64,000 nucleotides of DNA from Pictodentalium vernedei (lineage: Eukaryota; Mollusca; Scaphopoda; Dentaliida; Dentaliidae): contig CM062288.1 of NCBI GenBank assembly GCA_031216915.1, positions 180,260,596 to 180,324,595 of the forward strand, given 5' to 3'. The position numbers were made by a program, and so were the translations under genes. The number at the start of each line of letters is the position of its first letter. Positions within the stretch are counted from its first letter, which is position 1. Below the pieces are notes generated by a model that searched no databases, was not told the DNA's origin, and worked only from the letters and a program-made list of their open reading frames with translations. Positions 12,232 through 23,112 of this stretch are shown here, in pieces.

Positions 12232-14569
12232 GCAGAAAACTGATAGATTGCCCTCTTCTTTTACCAATAGGGGCAAAAACAAACTTAATCTACCTTACAA
12301 AGACGTAAATTGAACTGATGGCCTATAGATTGTCCAGGAAACTCTGCCAAGCTAGAAGTGTTTGACAAGAGCTGCTGACATCCTCATGCCATCACAGAGA
12401 CGCACAACAAAGACACAATACAAAACTTAGTCATTCAATGACAAAGGTTTTGTGGTGAAAGGGGTGTAGTGCAGGGAATTAGCAGCAGCATTCACAATGT
12501 CATCACAAATACTGCTGTAAAAAAAAATCCTGATGGCATTTTTTGTGTCGTCACAGAAATGAACAAACTGTCAATAAAGAATTGTACATAATATCCAAAT
12601 TATCAATAGAAAATTAATATCTATGGAAGTGTGAACCATAGTCATGCTGTTGAGTTAGTTATGTTACAACGAAAAATGGTAAGTTGGGCCTGTTGAGTTA
12701 AGCTTACAAAGTCTCCAAAATTTTTCAAATCTGGAATTTAAATATTTCATTAATATATTCCATATATTATTCTTACTGTAGTGTTGCAATTGGCTGTAGT
12801 ATTGGAGTTTGACTAATCAAAGTGTATGGTGCAGTGACATGTCAAATGGAACGTGATCTGTAATTCCCTATTTGGGCTACCCGATTGGACATTGACATGA
12901 GTTTTTGATCACATGGTACCAATATTGAATAAAATTATTTGTCAACAAAAGGCCCAGCAATAATGCAAATAAATTTCTCATTGATATTTAAAATACTGCA
13001 AATTGCCAATAAAATTTGCCCAAGTGAAAACAGATTATCAGTTATATACCAACAAAAATCTGATCCAAAATGGATTTGAGGTTTGATAATGTCTATCCAA
13101 AAAGATTATATGTGGAGTTACAAGTTTCACATTGCCTAACTTCATAATATGATAATTGAGTATGTTGAGTTTGAAGAATAAAAACTGAACTTGACCATCT
13201 GTGCTGAATATCGGGGCTGAATGGTGGGTGGAGCATATATTATTCATCTCCTTCCCCCCTCTCACGAATAGAACATTAAAAGTAGATTCATCGGAATCAG
13301 GTATCTGCCAATTGCCAAGCATACCATCGATCTGGATGACTGGTCATTTTGCTTATTGGTTGATCACTGTAAATAAAGTTTTTCTGTTGAAATGTGCTGG
13401 TAGCAGGATTTGAGCCAAGTAGATTGGGAAAGGGGCCTTTTTCTTGGTCTTGGGAAATTTATTCATTTGGTCACTGAAGCATAAATCCACGTGGAAGCTT
13501 TTTTTCAGAGAGAACACTGTTGAAATGGGTATCACTTTATTAGAATTAACTATCAGAACAGTACAATGGCTATGTAACCTGGTTATGCTGTATAAGTTTG
13601 GAGATAATAGTGTTTTGTGTCAAAAATTGGGAATTTTATAGAATGTACCACATTGGGAAAGAGGCCTCATTACAGTCCCAAAAAGTGCCTAGATTAAACC
13701 CTGACTGGTGGATTATGATGATTCAATGAAACAAAAAATGCTGTGGTCACGGTGAAAATGCCACCGAAAATAATTTGGTGGCAGCGAGTTCGTTCTGCTG
13801 CTAAAACCAGTAGATTCCAAGGACTGGAGGTGTTAATACACTGACCTCATCTGTAGGTATGGTGTTGGAATTTTTAACAACATTATTTGACATAGGATTG
13901 CAATACAATGCAATTAATACAGCATTCAGTGCACTCTCCATATTTTTATTTACTTGTGAGAGAAAAACTGTTGGAAACCATCCATTGGTAGTGAGGTTTC
14001 TTCTTGGCATATTTCACATCAGACCTGCTTTTGTCTAAATTTGGAAGTCTGGGATGTGGAACTATTTCTGAAGTGGATAAAATAAAGTGTCATCACTGAT
14101 GAAGTTTTCTTAAAATTGTTCACTGTCAAATTAGTGGTCCTTCTGACACTTTTAACAGCACAAAGGGTTTAAAAAAAATTCAATTTTTAAAACTCAATAA
14201 TATTGTACAATTTGAAACTCACTATTTGACACACATTACAGATTTAGTTAAATAAAGTCAACCTGGAAAACACATCAGGCCGAAAGAACTTATTCAGTTT
14301 CTTGATGGCAAGAACATATGTGGAAAAACAACACTACAAGCATATTTACTGAAAATGCATCATTGACGCATTGATCATCATCATCAGTTATGTTAAACCT
14401 TACAAACCATTAACCAAGTCTACTATTGCTCGATGGATCATGACAGGCTTAGCCATGGCCAGAATCAACATGGCTATTTTTACACTGCAGAGCACAAGGT
14501 CCACCTCCTCATCAACATCTGCAAAATAATTTGGTAACTATTTAAAATGTAACAGATTGAGAGAGAAGT

Positions 14570-14705
14570 GCGGGAGCTGATGGTCGAACCTACGGCCTCA
14601 AGCACAGAAAGCGATCGATATACACAAGACTAAGAGATTTGGAACACGCAGGCTAGTTAGTAAATGATCTATATACCTCGACCACTGCACAACAATTTTG
14701 ACCTG
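14570..14705 (-). repeat. possible tRNA-derived SINE
   Basis: Read on the minus strand the segment contains CAGTGGTCGAGGTATATAG and then GTAGGTTCGACCATCAG about 80 bases later. These resemble the A-box and B-box (GGTTCGANNC) of an RNA polymerase III promoter, followed by the common AGCTCCCGCACTT tail region. No poly-A or target duplication was established, so the call is weak. Confidence 0.35.
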
Positions 14706-14974
14706 TGTTGGCTGGTTCAGAGATACCACTTTCACAAAGTTTTACAACAAACAAATCACTAAGCAGGGAGAATTAGCTTCTGCCTAGCTATCTGAATTTA
14801 AATGTTAAATTACATACAAAACCAGGTCATGTGTGTATAACTGTTGATCAAAACCTGTGAAACTGTGGATGCGAAATATAAAAAAAGGCTTCTCCACACA
14901 TGCTTTATTCCTGAGAAGTAACTTTGAGGGATGCATTAAACGTCTTGTGGAATCTCTTACAGAGAAAGGGAAGA

Positions 14975-15366
14975 AGACAGAATTGTTAAATTAACTGTGA
15001 CTTACCTTTGAGTAAGGTGCTGTTGGACTGTAATTCTGTCTTGTTCTGTCAGAGGGAGGGATAACACAACCTCTCTACCTCACCAAATGTGTATAATCCA
15101 TACCTGTACATTTTATATCATCTTGCTGGAAGATCTTCATGCATTAACAAGGCATACACAACAGACACTGTATCAATCACAGACATATCCTTGCACATGT
15201 ATATTACCATCCTCTCATTACGTTAAAAGAATGACCTTTTGGTGACTACGCACAATCTTGTGTTATTCCCTGCAACAGCAGAAGTCCAAATTACAGTCAA
15301 ACAGCACCTTATCCTTCAGGTCAGTCTCATTTAACTTAACAATTATGTGTCTTTGATAATCTTGTC
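14975..15366. repeat. imperfect inverted repeat, arms ~70 bp
   Basis: The arm at 14975-15043 (including AAGGTGCTGTTGGACTGTAA) is matched in reverse complement by 15290-15366 (TTACAGTCAAACAGCACCTT), with several mismatches and a spacer of about 250 bp. It could be a foldback or MITE-like element. No protein is encoded. Confidence 0.5.
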
Positions 15367-16014
15367 ATTAAAAGACAACACATTCATACATGTATATTAT
15401 AAACTGGATAAACTAGACAGTTTTGATGACCCTAGTCCTGTTGGTTAAAACTGATTAAATTATTACATGTACAAGTCTTTAACAAAAAAAAAAAGTTTTC
15501 ATACAGAAACCATTTTTCAACAACTTGACAATAAATATCAGAATTCTTGTTGGTTCTTGTCAGCTGCATTGATAGCCATGCCATTCATTGCACGAAAGTT
15601 ACCAACACAGTTTATAAGCAGCTGTGTTGGAACCCCACAAAGTGGAGCAATGCTTCTTTACTGTGGTGAACAAGTTTTGCTTTACTGATAAAATAGGGTC
15701 GGGTCACCAAGCCTTGAGGGGAAGTCCTCTTAAATGGACAGAACAGTTATAAATGATGGCTGTACTTGACTTCATACATGTGTAGAAGTCATGATATAGC
15801 CATATATGCTGAAGGTTTCTCAAAAAAACAATATGTAAATAGTCTATGAGCTATCTATTTTTTGCTGTTAACGCTTACAACTGTAAGAAGCACCTACAGA
15901 ACTTGTGTGAGGGAGGGGGTGGAGGTGGGGATGATGAAAAACCCATGTTGACACATATCTCTTTAATGGTGTCACGCAATATTAATAAATTATTAAGGAA
16001 TGTATTTCATTTTT

Positions 16015-17656
16015 AGTTCAACTTTGGCGAAGCCAAATTTTGAGCTTTTGCCATGGCCCATCGTCCGTCTGTCCGTACGTCAACAATTGGATACGTCTCG
16101 GCTAGAGGCCGTATTTATGAACCGATCTTTACAAAACTTTACAAAACTTCTTGGGTACCTTTGTTATGACCGTGGGACGAGAACGAGTGTTTTTGGGTGC
16201 GGTCCGAAATTCAAGATGGTCTAATCAGTTTTTTGTACACAACTTCTATATGGCTCAGGCTAGAGGCCATATTTATGAACCGATCTTTACGAAACTTCTT
16301 GGGTACATTTGTTATCACCGTGGGACGAGAACGAGTGTTTTGGGGTCCGGTCCGAAATTCAAGATGGCCGATGGCAGCCATTTTGTACAAAATTTGGTGC
16401 AATCAGATTTTTGCACAGAACTTCCATATGAAAGCGCTGATTTGAATAATTTTTTGTGTGAATGTTTAGTACCATGGGATACATCACACATAATACGGGT
16501 TGTTTTCTGGTGCAGAAATTATGCAAATTAGATGAACTTTGTTTTTTTTCAGTGCTACTTACACACAGTAAGTACACATGTCAATATGGCTTGGGCTGGA
16601 GTCTGTATTTATGAACCGATCTTCACGAAACGTCTTGGGTACCTTTGTTATCACCTTGGGACGAGAACGAGTGTTTCTGAGTTTGGTCGAAAATTCAAGA
16701 TGGCTGCCAGTGGCCATTTTGTACCGAAATTAGGTCTAATCAGTTTTTTGTACACAACTTCTATATGGCTCAGGCTAGAGGCCGTATTTATGAACCGATC
16801 TTTACGAAACTTCTTGGGTACCTTTGTTATCACCGTGGGATGAGAACGAGTGTTTTTGGGTGTGGTCCGAAATTCAAGATGGCCATCAGCAGCCATTTTG
16901 TACCAAAATTAGTGAAATCAGTCTTTTGTACAGAACTTCTGTATGAAAGTTCTGATTTGAATAAATTTTTGTATGAATGTTTTGTAACATGGAATACATC
17001 ACATATAGTACGGGTTTTTTTCTTGTGCAGAAATTATGCAAATTAGATGAACTTTGATTTATTCAGTGCTACTTATACACTGTAAGTGCACATGTCAATA
17101 CGGCTTGGGCTAGAGGCTGTATTTATGAACCGATCTTCACAAAACTTCTTGGGTACCTTTGTTATCACCTTGGGACGAGAACGAGTGTTTCCGGGTGCGG
17201 TCCAAAATTCAAGATGGCTGCCAGTGGCCATTTTGTACCGAAATTAAGTTCAATCAGTTTTTTGTCACAACTTCTGTACAGCTCGTATTTGTGAACTGAT
17301 ATTCACGAAACTTTTTGGGTACCTTTGTTTTCACCTTGGGACAGGAACGAGTGTGTTTTGGGGTGCCTTTGTTATCACTGTGCTATGAGAACAAATAATT
17401 TGGGGTTCAGTCAGACCCACTCTGGGACACAAGATTTCTTTTCTAGTTTAGCATCTGACTGTCACCCACCTTTACAATACTTTACCTATACATTTGTTAC
17501 AGGCTACGGTCAGTATTTATGTACAGACTGTTACAATACTTTATATGTACCTTTGTTAACAAGTCATTACCTAGATGTTTGTCATTCCTGTGTCACATAC
17601 TATACATGTACATGTCTTAACAAGTTGAGCTACAGTGTCATTGACACTTTCATTTA
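16015..17656 (+). mobile_element. HINE-type element H4, second copy of the H1 family
   Basis: It starts after a T-run with AGTTCAACTTTGGCGAAGCC, repeating the H1 5' hairpin. It then carries five or so units of the H1 array (GAGGCCGTATTTATGAACCG, CTTGGGTACCTTTGTTATC, TTCAAGATGGC) and closes with AAGTTGAGCT, the hairpin AGTGTC-ATT-GACACT and TTCATTT. The tail before the 3' end (TACAATACTTTACCTA, ACATACTATACATGTACATG) is shared with H1. Unit phasing and number differ from H1. Confidence 0.7.
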
Positions 17657-18915
17657 GTTAATTTCATAAACAATAAAACATCATACTTCAGCAGTTGATA
17701 TTTTGAAATTCCCATCTTCATCATATCTGTTTCCATTTAGAAGAGAAAAAAATGTTAGCATTGTTCAACCATTTGCTTACCCAAGTCATAGCTTTTTGGC
17801 TACTGAGATCTTAACTAGAGATTTACAGACATTGTGATAGTAGATTGTATATTGTTTTCATATTTTTATAATTAACAACATCCTTCTGTCCATCCTATCT
17901 ATCTGGTATCAGTTTATTAATCCGTCCATTCATTCATCAACTTTTACTGGAAGTTAACAACTTAACCAGATGATTTTAGGTTTATTGCTTGGTATGGATT
18001 GAATTTAAAGCTATATCCCAGTAACATTGTGGAAAATAGCCCTTCTAGTTGAATGGTGCCAAAAAATGAACTAAACTGCATTAAGTACTTGTTTTGATAT
18101 AAAAATAAGATAAATGTCAATGATTATATAGAAGTGGGAAGTCAAAACAAAATTTAAGTTCATTTTTATAACTTTTTTAGAATTAAAAATCATCTGTTTT
18201 TGAACTAATGAATTAGTTGATTATTTCACAGAATTCACTATACACACTTTGATTCGCATGATTATTGCGAACACATGTAATCCTGTGTATTTGGTATGTT
18301 TGCAATGGATGTCTTTCATTTTCTTCAAAACATGATTTCTCCATTTTAAATTTGCAGCACATGATATCGTAATCCATTAGTTACATTGCACTCGATGATC
18401 CATTTCACCATTTCTGATTCTAATATTTCAGCAAGCCTGCTTCACCACATGCAACTTTGTTTACATATTATATATAGTATCACACTTGAGCCCACCAAGA
18501 ATGTCAATAAACAACAAAATGGTGTTTCGCATACAAAGAGTTAGTATTTTCATGCATGCCTGCTTTTGCCAACTCAACTGATCTAATATACCAGCTTTGT
18601 TCTCAGATATTTGGGGTAACTTCAGCCATAGATGGGTTTGATATAATTTCTCTCCATTCACAGTTCTCTTCTAGACTTTCAGGAATCCCTGAAACCTGCT
18701 TCTATCAGTGTAGTTGTGAAAATGAATTCATTTGGATTCTATGCACTCATTTTATTGTATAATATACTTGTGTTATTTAAAGATTAGCCAAAATTCATAC
18801 GTTTTGCCTAATATATCAATACTGTTTGTCTAAAACATGTTAGCATTACTTGGATACAGCCTTTAGTTGATTGACAGCCACTATTATTATACTGCTCAGC
18901 ATTGATTGTTTTTGT
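17657..18915 (+). other. intronic sequence, no feature recognised
   Basis: AT-rich single-copy-looking sequence. Only short frames without recognisable similarity are present. Confidence 0.5.
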
Positions 18916-19630
18916 TAGTCGAGTTCAAAAAAAAAACTCAGCCATTGGTATGGCGAGCATCGGTCACTGGTCGGGCAGGCAGTCAGGCATCCCTTTTTGC
19001 TTATAACTTAGTTGTTTATGAACAGGTTTTGATAATATTTGGTATGTGACTTGATATGCATGTTTAACTCCTGATGACGCGAAATCAGACATCTCCATGA
19101 TTTTTCACAAGAGTTCTGGCCCTTTCTTAAAATTGACTAATTTTGAGCTTGATAGCGTGATAACTTCAACAAACATCAACCGATTTGACTGATGTTTGTT
19201 GAAGTTATCACGCTATGGGTTTTGAGGAACATTGTCTTGATCAAATTCGAAAATGGGCTCTGTCCAATGTATGGTTTTCACAAGAGTTATGGCCCTTTGT
19301 TAAAATCAGCTAATTTTGAGCTTGATAGTGCAATAACTTCAACAAACATCAACTGATTTGACTGATATTTGGCACATGGGTTTTAAGGCACAAGGTCTTG
19401 ATCAAGTTCTAAAATTGGCTCGGTCTGATGTACGGTTTTTACAAGTATCATGTCTTTTTGTTAAAATCAACTAATTTTGAGCTTGATAATGTGATAACTT
19501 CAACATTGTCAACCGATTTGATTGATATTTGGCACATGGGTTTTAAGGAACAATGTCTTGATCGAGTTAAAAAATGAGCTCGGACCGATGTACAGGTTTC
19601 ACAAGAGTTGTGGCCCTTTTTTTAAATTAC
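18916..19630 (+). mobile_element. HINE-type element H6, left part
   Basis: It begins after a T-rich stretch with TAGTCGAGTT and an A-run followed by AACTC (5' foldback). It carries units of about 165 bp with 'ttttgagcttgatagcgtg', 'ataacttcaacaaacatca' and 'tggccctttgttaaaatc'. The array is interrupted at about 19630, within 'ttaaaatca|gctaatttt' of the unit, by DIRS element A. It resumes at 39506 and ends at about 39858. Confidence 0.65.
19152..19216. repeat. perfect 27-bp-arm palindrome inside H6
   Basis: The arms at 19152-19178 and 19190-19216 are exact reverse complements (starting ATAGCGTGATAACTTC and ending in its complement), with an 11-base spacer. Neighbouring units have 'gatatttggcacatgggtt' where the right arm lies here, so the arm looks like a local inverted copy of the unit itself. 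Confidence 0.9.
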
Positions 19631-19895
19631 TTTTATTATTTTTGTGGTTGATATTTGTTTCAGCTTACAGATCACTTTCAGTTATTTCGGTCCCACAGTG
19701 GTAAGTTTGTGTTTTCCCAGCTATATTATTGTTCAGTATATACGTAGGTTACACTCAATGATATTTTTTCATGTATTTTGTTCAATTAAAAAAATGTGGT
19801 CGGACATCAAGTCCATTTTGAAAGCTAATACTTAAAAAGATTCTTAGAGTACACCAGCTTCTGATGCATCTTCTCCGCCACCTATTATTGATTAC

Positions 19896-21646
19896 ATGTA
19901 TGATAATGCTAGCTCTTCAGTTACAGGTTTGGTGCATCATCCAATTCCAGATTCCTCGGACTTGCGGTGTTCTGGAGGTAGGGCTTTCCCTGAGACGAGT
20001 GTTGCAGGGTCAATCAATGAATCGGTAGCCTTTGTGTTGCCGAAAGATTCTTGTCCTGAGTTGACCCGTAAGGCTAACTCAGCAACACTAAATAGGACCG
20101 AATTTGCATCTGCAGGCATCAATTTGATCGGGTCTGACTTTTCGTCCTATGTCTCAGGGATCAGTGTGGGCATTGTGCCTGGTAGGTGTGTAACTAAAGG
20201 GTTGTCTGCCCTTTCAAGCCCCCACTTTGAGGTTCTGTTTTGTGGTGATAGCTCTTCAGATAGGTCTGGTTCTTTAGGTCACAGCTTTCATGAAACTCAG
20301 TCAAATGTAGGCTCATTGATCAATGTTGATGCGATCAATCGACATAAATCGTTCTGTATCAACACGTCGAGCCTGCATGAAGTACAAATTTGTAGCCAAA
20401 TTGTTTCCACCCAGTACCCTTGCTCTTACTTTGGTACTAAAGCTGCTGAAGTAGTGGCTAGTCGGGTACAGACTCAATTCTGATACTCACATTATGAGTC
20501 TGCTTCTTTGTCCGCTTCACATCAATCTCGGTTGGTCGGACCTCTTGGCAGTCCTAATGTTGCAACGCTATTTGCTCATCAATCGCCTGATCAGTCTTTC
20601 TATTTATGGCACTCATAGCGCTTCACGCTTGCTTTGCAGTGAATCTCTCATTCCGTTCTGCTCAGCAAAGATTTAGCTATGTCACAATGTCGTTCCATCT
20701 CAATCAGGTCTCTGCCAGCAGAACACGTTGATGTCAGAATGTATTCTGTTTATGAGCATTTTGCAAATACTTTCAACTCGTTAGCAGAATCCTTGATCTC
20801 TCATAAGAGACCCGCTGACCATTCTTCTGATCTGGCACCCAAATGTAGCCACGACACTAGTTTTGATGCTCTGCTTTCGGTCACTCCTTCGTCAGCTACT
20901 GATCCTGATTGTGTCACGTCTGATGATAATGATAATGAATTTTATGATGAGTCTGCTTCATATCAAACTTCAGATTTAGGAAACTCACTGGAGTTTGTTT
21001 TTCAGCATGTTCATATCAACTTCAGATTTAGGAAAATCACTGGAGTTTGTTTTTCAGCATGTTCCAGAGGATGTACCGGATGTACAACCTTAGTCTACTC
21101 GTTGTTTGTCTACAGTTGAGAGAAGGTCCGCTAATCCCTCTTTTTCAGCCTTCCTCTCTTAGGAAACCTATTCAGTCCCATTTAGTAAATGATATCTTTG
21201 CTACTATTGATTCTCAGCTTTCATCTAAGGCTTTGAAGTTTACTTTTGTCAATAGAGTTGATGCTTCTCTTCCTCAGAAATGATATAGGAAGTATCATAG
21301 CTCTGGGGATTTCATATCTGAAAATCTGTTGGTGCCAGATGATGATGTTGCGTCCTTGAAGCTTGTCATGCCCAGATGCATCAGTGTTCCATTGAATGTT
21401 TGTGAGTCACTGTCGGGTCTCTCTAGAGAAATCATTCAAATACTTTCTTATGCTGACCATTTTTCTGCGGCTTTAGCAGCCAGAGTTTCTCTTGACGAGC
21501 AGATGGATGATACTGCTTCAACCATTAGATCCATGTCTCATTGTGTCATGAATGCCATTAACACTAAGTCTTCTGCTGTTAATGTGGCCAATCTTGAGCT
21601 TTTACAAAGGGATGCAATGCTTCAATCTCACCCTTCCCTTCCATAA
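19896..21646 (+). pseudogene. gag-like gene of DIRS element A (broken)
   Basis: A Ser-rich N-terminal frame of 195 codons (19896-20480) ends in a stop. Further frames follow at 20679-21119 and 21329-21646. The last contains L-S-Y-A-D-H followed about 45 residues later by VANLELLQRDAML. This L-S-x-x-D-H ... V-A-N-L-E-L-x-x-R/W-D-A signature is also found in elements B, C and F, and marks the C-terminal part of gag. A tandem duplication of about 55 bp at 20960-21060 (repeating TCACTGGAGTTTGTTTTTCA) disrupts the frame. The start codon of the intact gene is uncertain because the 5' part is degenerate. Function (nucleocapsid-like structural protein) is inferred from its position before RT. Confidence 0.65.
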
Positions 21647-22051
21647 GCTCCTTTTTGATGGCGCCATTTCACATGTTCAGGAAGTAGTTCTGAAATTCTC
21701 TCAGCAGCAACTCCTTTCACGACAGCTTTCTGCTGACAATAGGGGCTTGTCGCAAAGGGGCCGAGGTTACAATCACTGTCAGTCTTCTTACAGGTTCTCG
21801 GCTCAGTCATAGTCTGCTGCTTCCCAGGCTTCTAGCAAATCTGGAATATCCAGAGGTAGGAGTAGATGAGGTGGAGGTCATTTCTCTTCAAACAGGCCTC
21901 ATGCCTGTTGCAAGTGATGGTCCACTCCTCAAATTGCTTCCAGTGGGGGGGTTGGATTCCTCTTTTTCTTCTGCAGTGGCGCAAGATTTCTGCAGATCCT
22001 TGGGTTCACCAGGTTATTCAGTTCAGTCTGAGAATTTCTTTTGTACACAGA

Positions 22052-22076
22052 CCCCCCCCCCCCCCCCCCCCCCCCC
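22052..22076 (+). repeat. poly-C run of about 25 bases
   Basis: A pure C homopolymer in the gag-RT linker of element A. Similar G/C runs interrupt other elements in the window. Confidence 0.9.
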
Positions 22077-22117
22077 ACCCTCGTACTTGCAATCCGGTCC
22101 CCACCACTGTTCCTGCA

Positions 22118-22386
22118 GACCCTCAAAGAGCTCTCCTTTTAGACAACATGATTTACAAGCTCTTAGAGAATGAAGCAATCGTTCTCAACCTTCAGTTGCC
22201 AGGGTTCTATGGCTGTCTCTTTCTGGTTCCCAAGAAGAACGGTCAGCTGAGACCTGTTGTCGAACTCAGTTTTCTGAATCTCTTCATCCAAGCTCCGAAA
22301 TTCAGTATGGAGACTTTCAGATCAGTCCGGAGTACTATTCACAAGAACTATTTTGCTGTAGCATACACCTCAAGGATGCATATTTC
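22118..22386 (+). pseudogene. reverse transcriptase, N-terminal part, of element A
   Basis: The frame encodes the fingers region typical of DIRS RT: F-Y-G-C-L-F-L-V-P-K-K-N-G, then R-P-V-V-E-L-S-F-L-N and PKFSMETFRSV. Just before the break a one-base shift is needed to read I-H-L-K-D-A-Y-F. In other copies this is I-D-L-K-D-A-Y-F, so the motif A aspartate is His here. The next codon of the RT (His of FHVPIHP) is found at 28920, after the 6.5-kb insertion of element B. Confidence 0.85.
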
Positions 22387-22660
22387 TTATCAACCTACCT
22401 TACAATTGTTTACAACAGGCTTGCACTACAGTGGAAGTCCCTTATTCGGAAAAATACTCTCTATTTTCTTCTTTCCCAAGCGATTTGGGAAAGAAAAGTG
22501 GTGCAAAAGCACCAAGAAAAAATAAGCCAAACTGGGTCGAGTGCGACTGGTTCACACCCAGTAGGGGACACTCTTCTTGTACTAATCAACGGCTTCCAGA
22601 ACCAGTGCGCAGACATATAACTGACATGTCATTCTATTTTTTCTGCCATCTTACAGGATG
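22387..22660 (+). repeat. left inverted terminal repeat of element B
   Basis: It begins CTTATCAACCTACC... after the target TTTC and includes GCTTGCACTACAGTGGAAG, TTTGGGAAAGAAAAGTGG and GCAAAAGCACCAAGAAAAAA. Its reverse complement is present at 28616-28919 with scattered differences, and a close relative opens element D at about 62777. Confidence 0.9.
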
Positions 22661-23112
22661 TGGATCGTTTCACTCTTCAACAGAGATACCTTTTGACTCG
22701 ATGTTAACAATGTTTCCTGTTCTGAATTGTGGATTCATAGCTGTTTCTTCACTATCCAGACATTCAGGGCTGTGTTTTTATATATTTTCTTGATTATTCA
22801 CTGTATTTTTTGTGATAAATCTCTATACTGATTACGCGCGTGATTTTCGCGTACCATGCTGTTTCATTCTTTTGTTCATTAATCCTAACCCTTTGGGTTC
22901 TGCTTTTAACTGAGTTAGGTGTCTGCTGGGGGCGGTTGTGGCAGCTTTTCTCCCCTTCGTTGAGGGTAGAGTTTCTGCCAGTTCCTTTTTGGCTGTTGGA
23001 GTACTTTCTGTTCCCATTGGGCCTTTGTTTCCTGCCACCTTACTCTGGTAGCTGGGGGTGTCCTGTTTTATTTTTTCTTTGGGTTCACCTTCCCATCTAC
23101 ATTGCACTCACC

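Larger units (their letters stand above)
10560..12560 (+). mobile_element. element G, decayed Ngaro/DIRS-type YR retroelement
   Basis: The extent is estimated from recognisable gag-like, RNase H and methyltransferase-like remnants in order on the + strand. Reverse transcriptase is not recognisable between 11450 and 11700, and no terminal repeats are seen. It sits in the large dynein intron. Confidence 0.55.
12561..16014 (+). other. intronic sequence, mostly featureless
   Basis: No host exon or transposon protein is recognised. Two minor structures are listed separately: a SINE-like segment near 14570-14700 and an inverted pair at 14975-15366. Confidence 0.5.
19631..22386 (+). mobile_element. 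DIRS element A, first part (5' region, gag, start of RT)
   Basis: This is the left segment of a DIRS-type tyrosine-recombinase retrotransposon inserted in H6. It holds the gag-like region and the reverse transcriptase up to the D-A-Y-F of motif A, where element B interrupts it at 22386. The expected left terminal repeat, predicted from A's internal complementary region at 32151-32245 to contain ACTTACCAAAGTGATACAAA, is not found here, so the 5' end is incomplete or replaced. Confidence 0.8.

Noticed and set aside
16151..17046. Open frames of 90-126 codons in the H4 array
   Set aside because: The same peptides recur in several frames and in H1; they are translations of non-coding satellite units.
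22053..22125. Poly-proline protein segment in element A
   Set aside because: It arises only from the poly-C homopolymer and is absent from the corresponding region of other copies.
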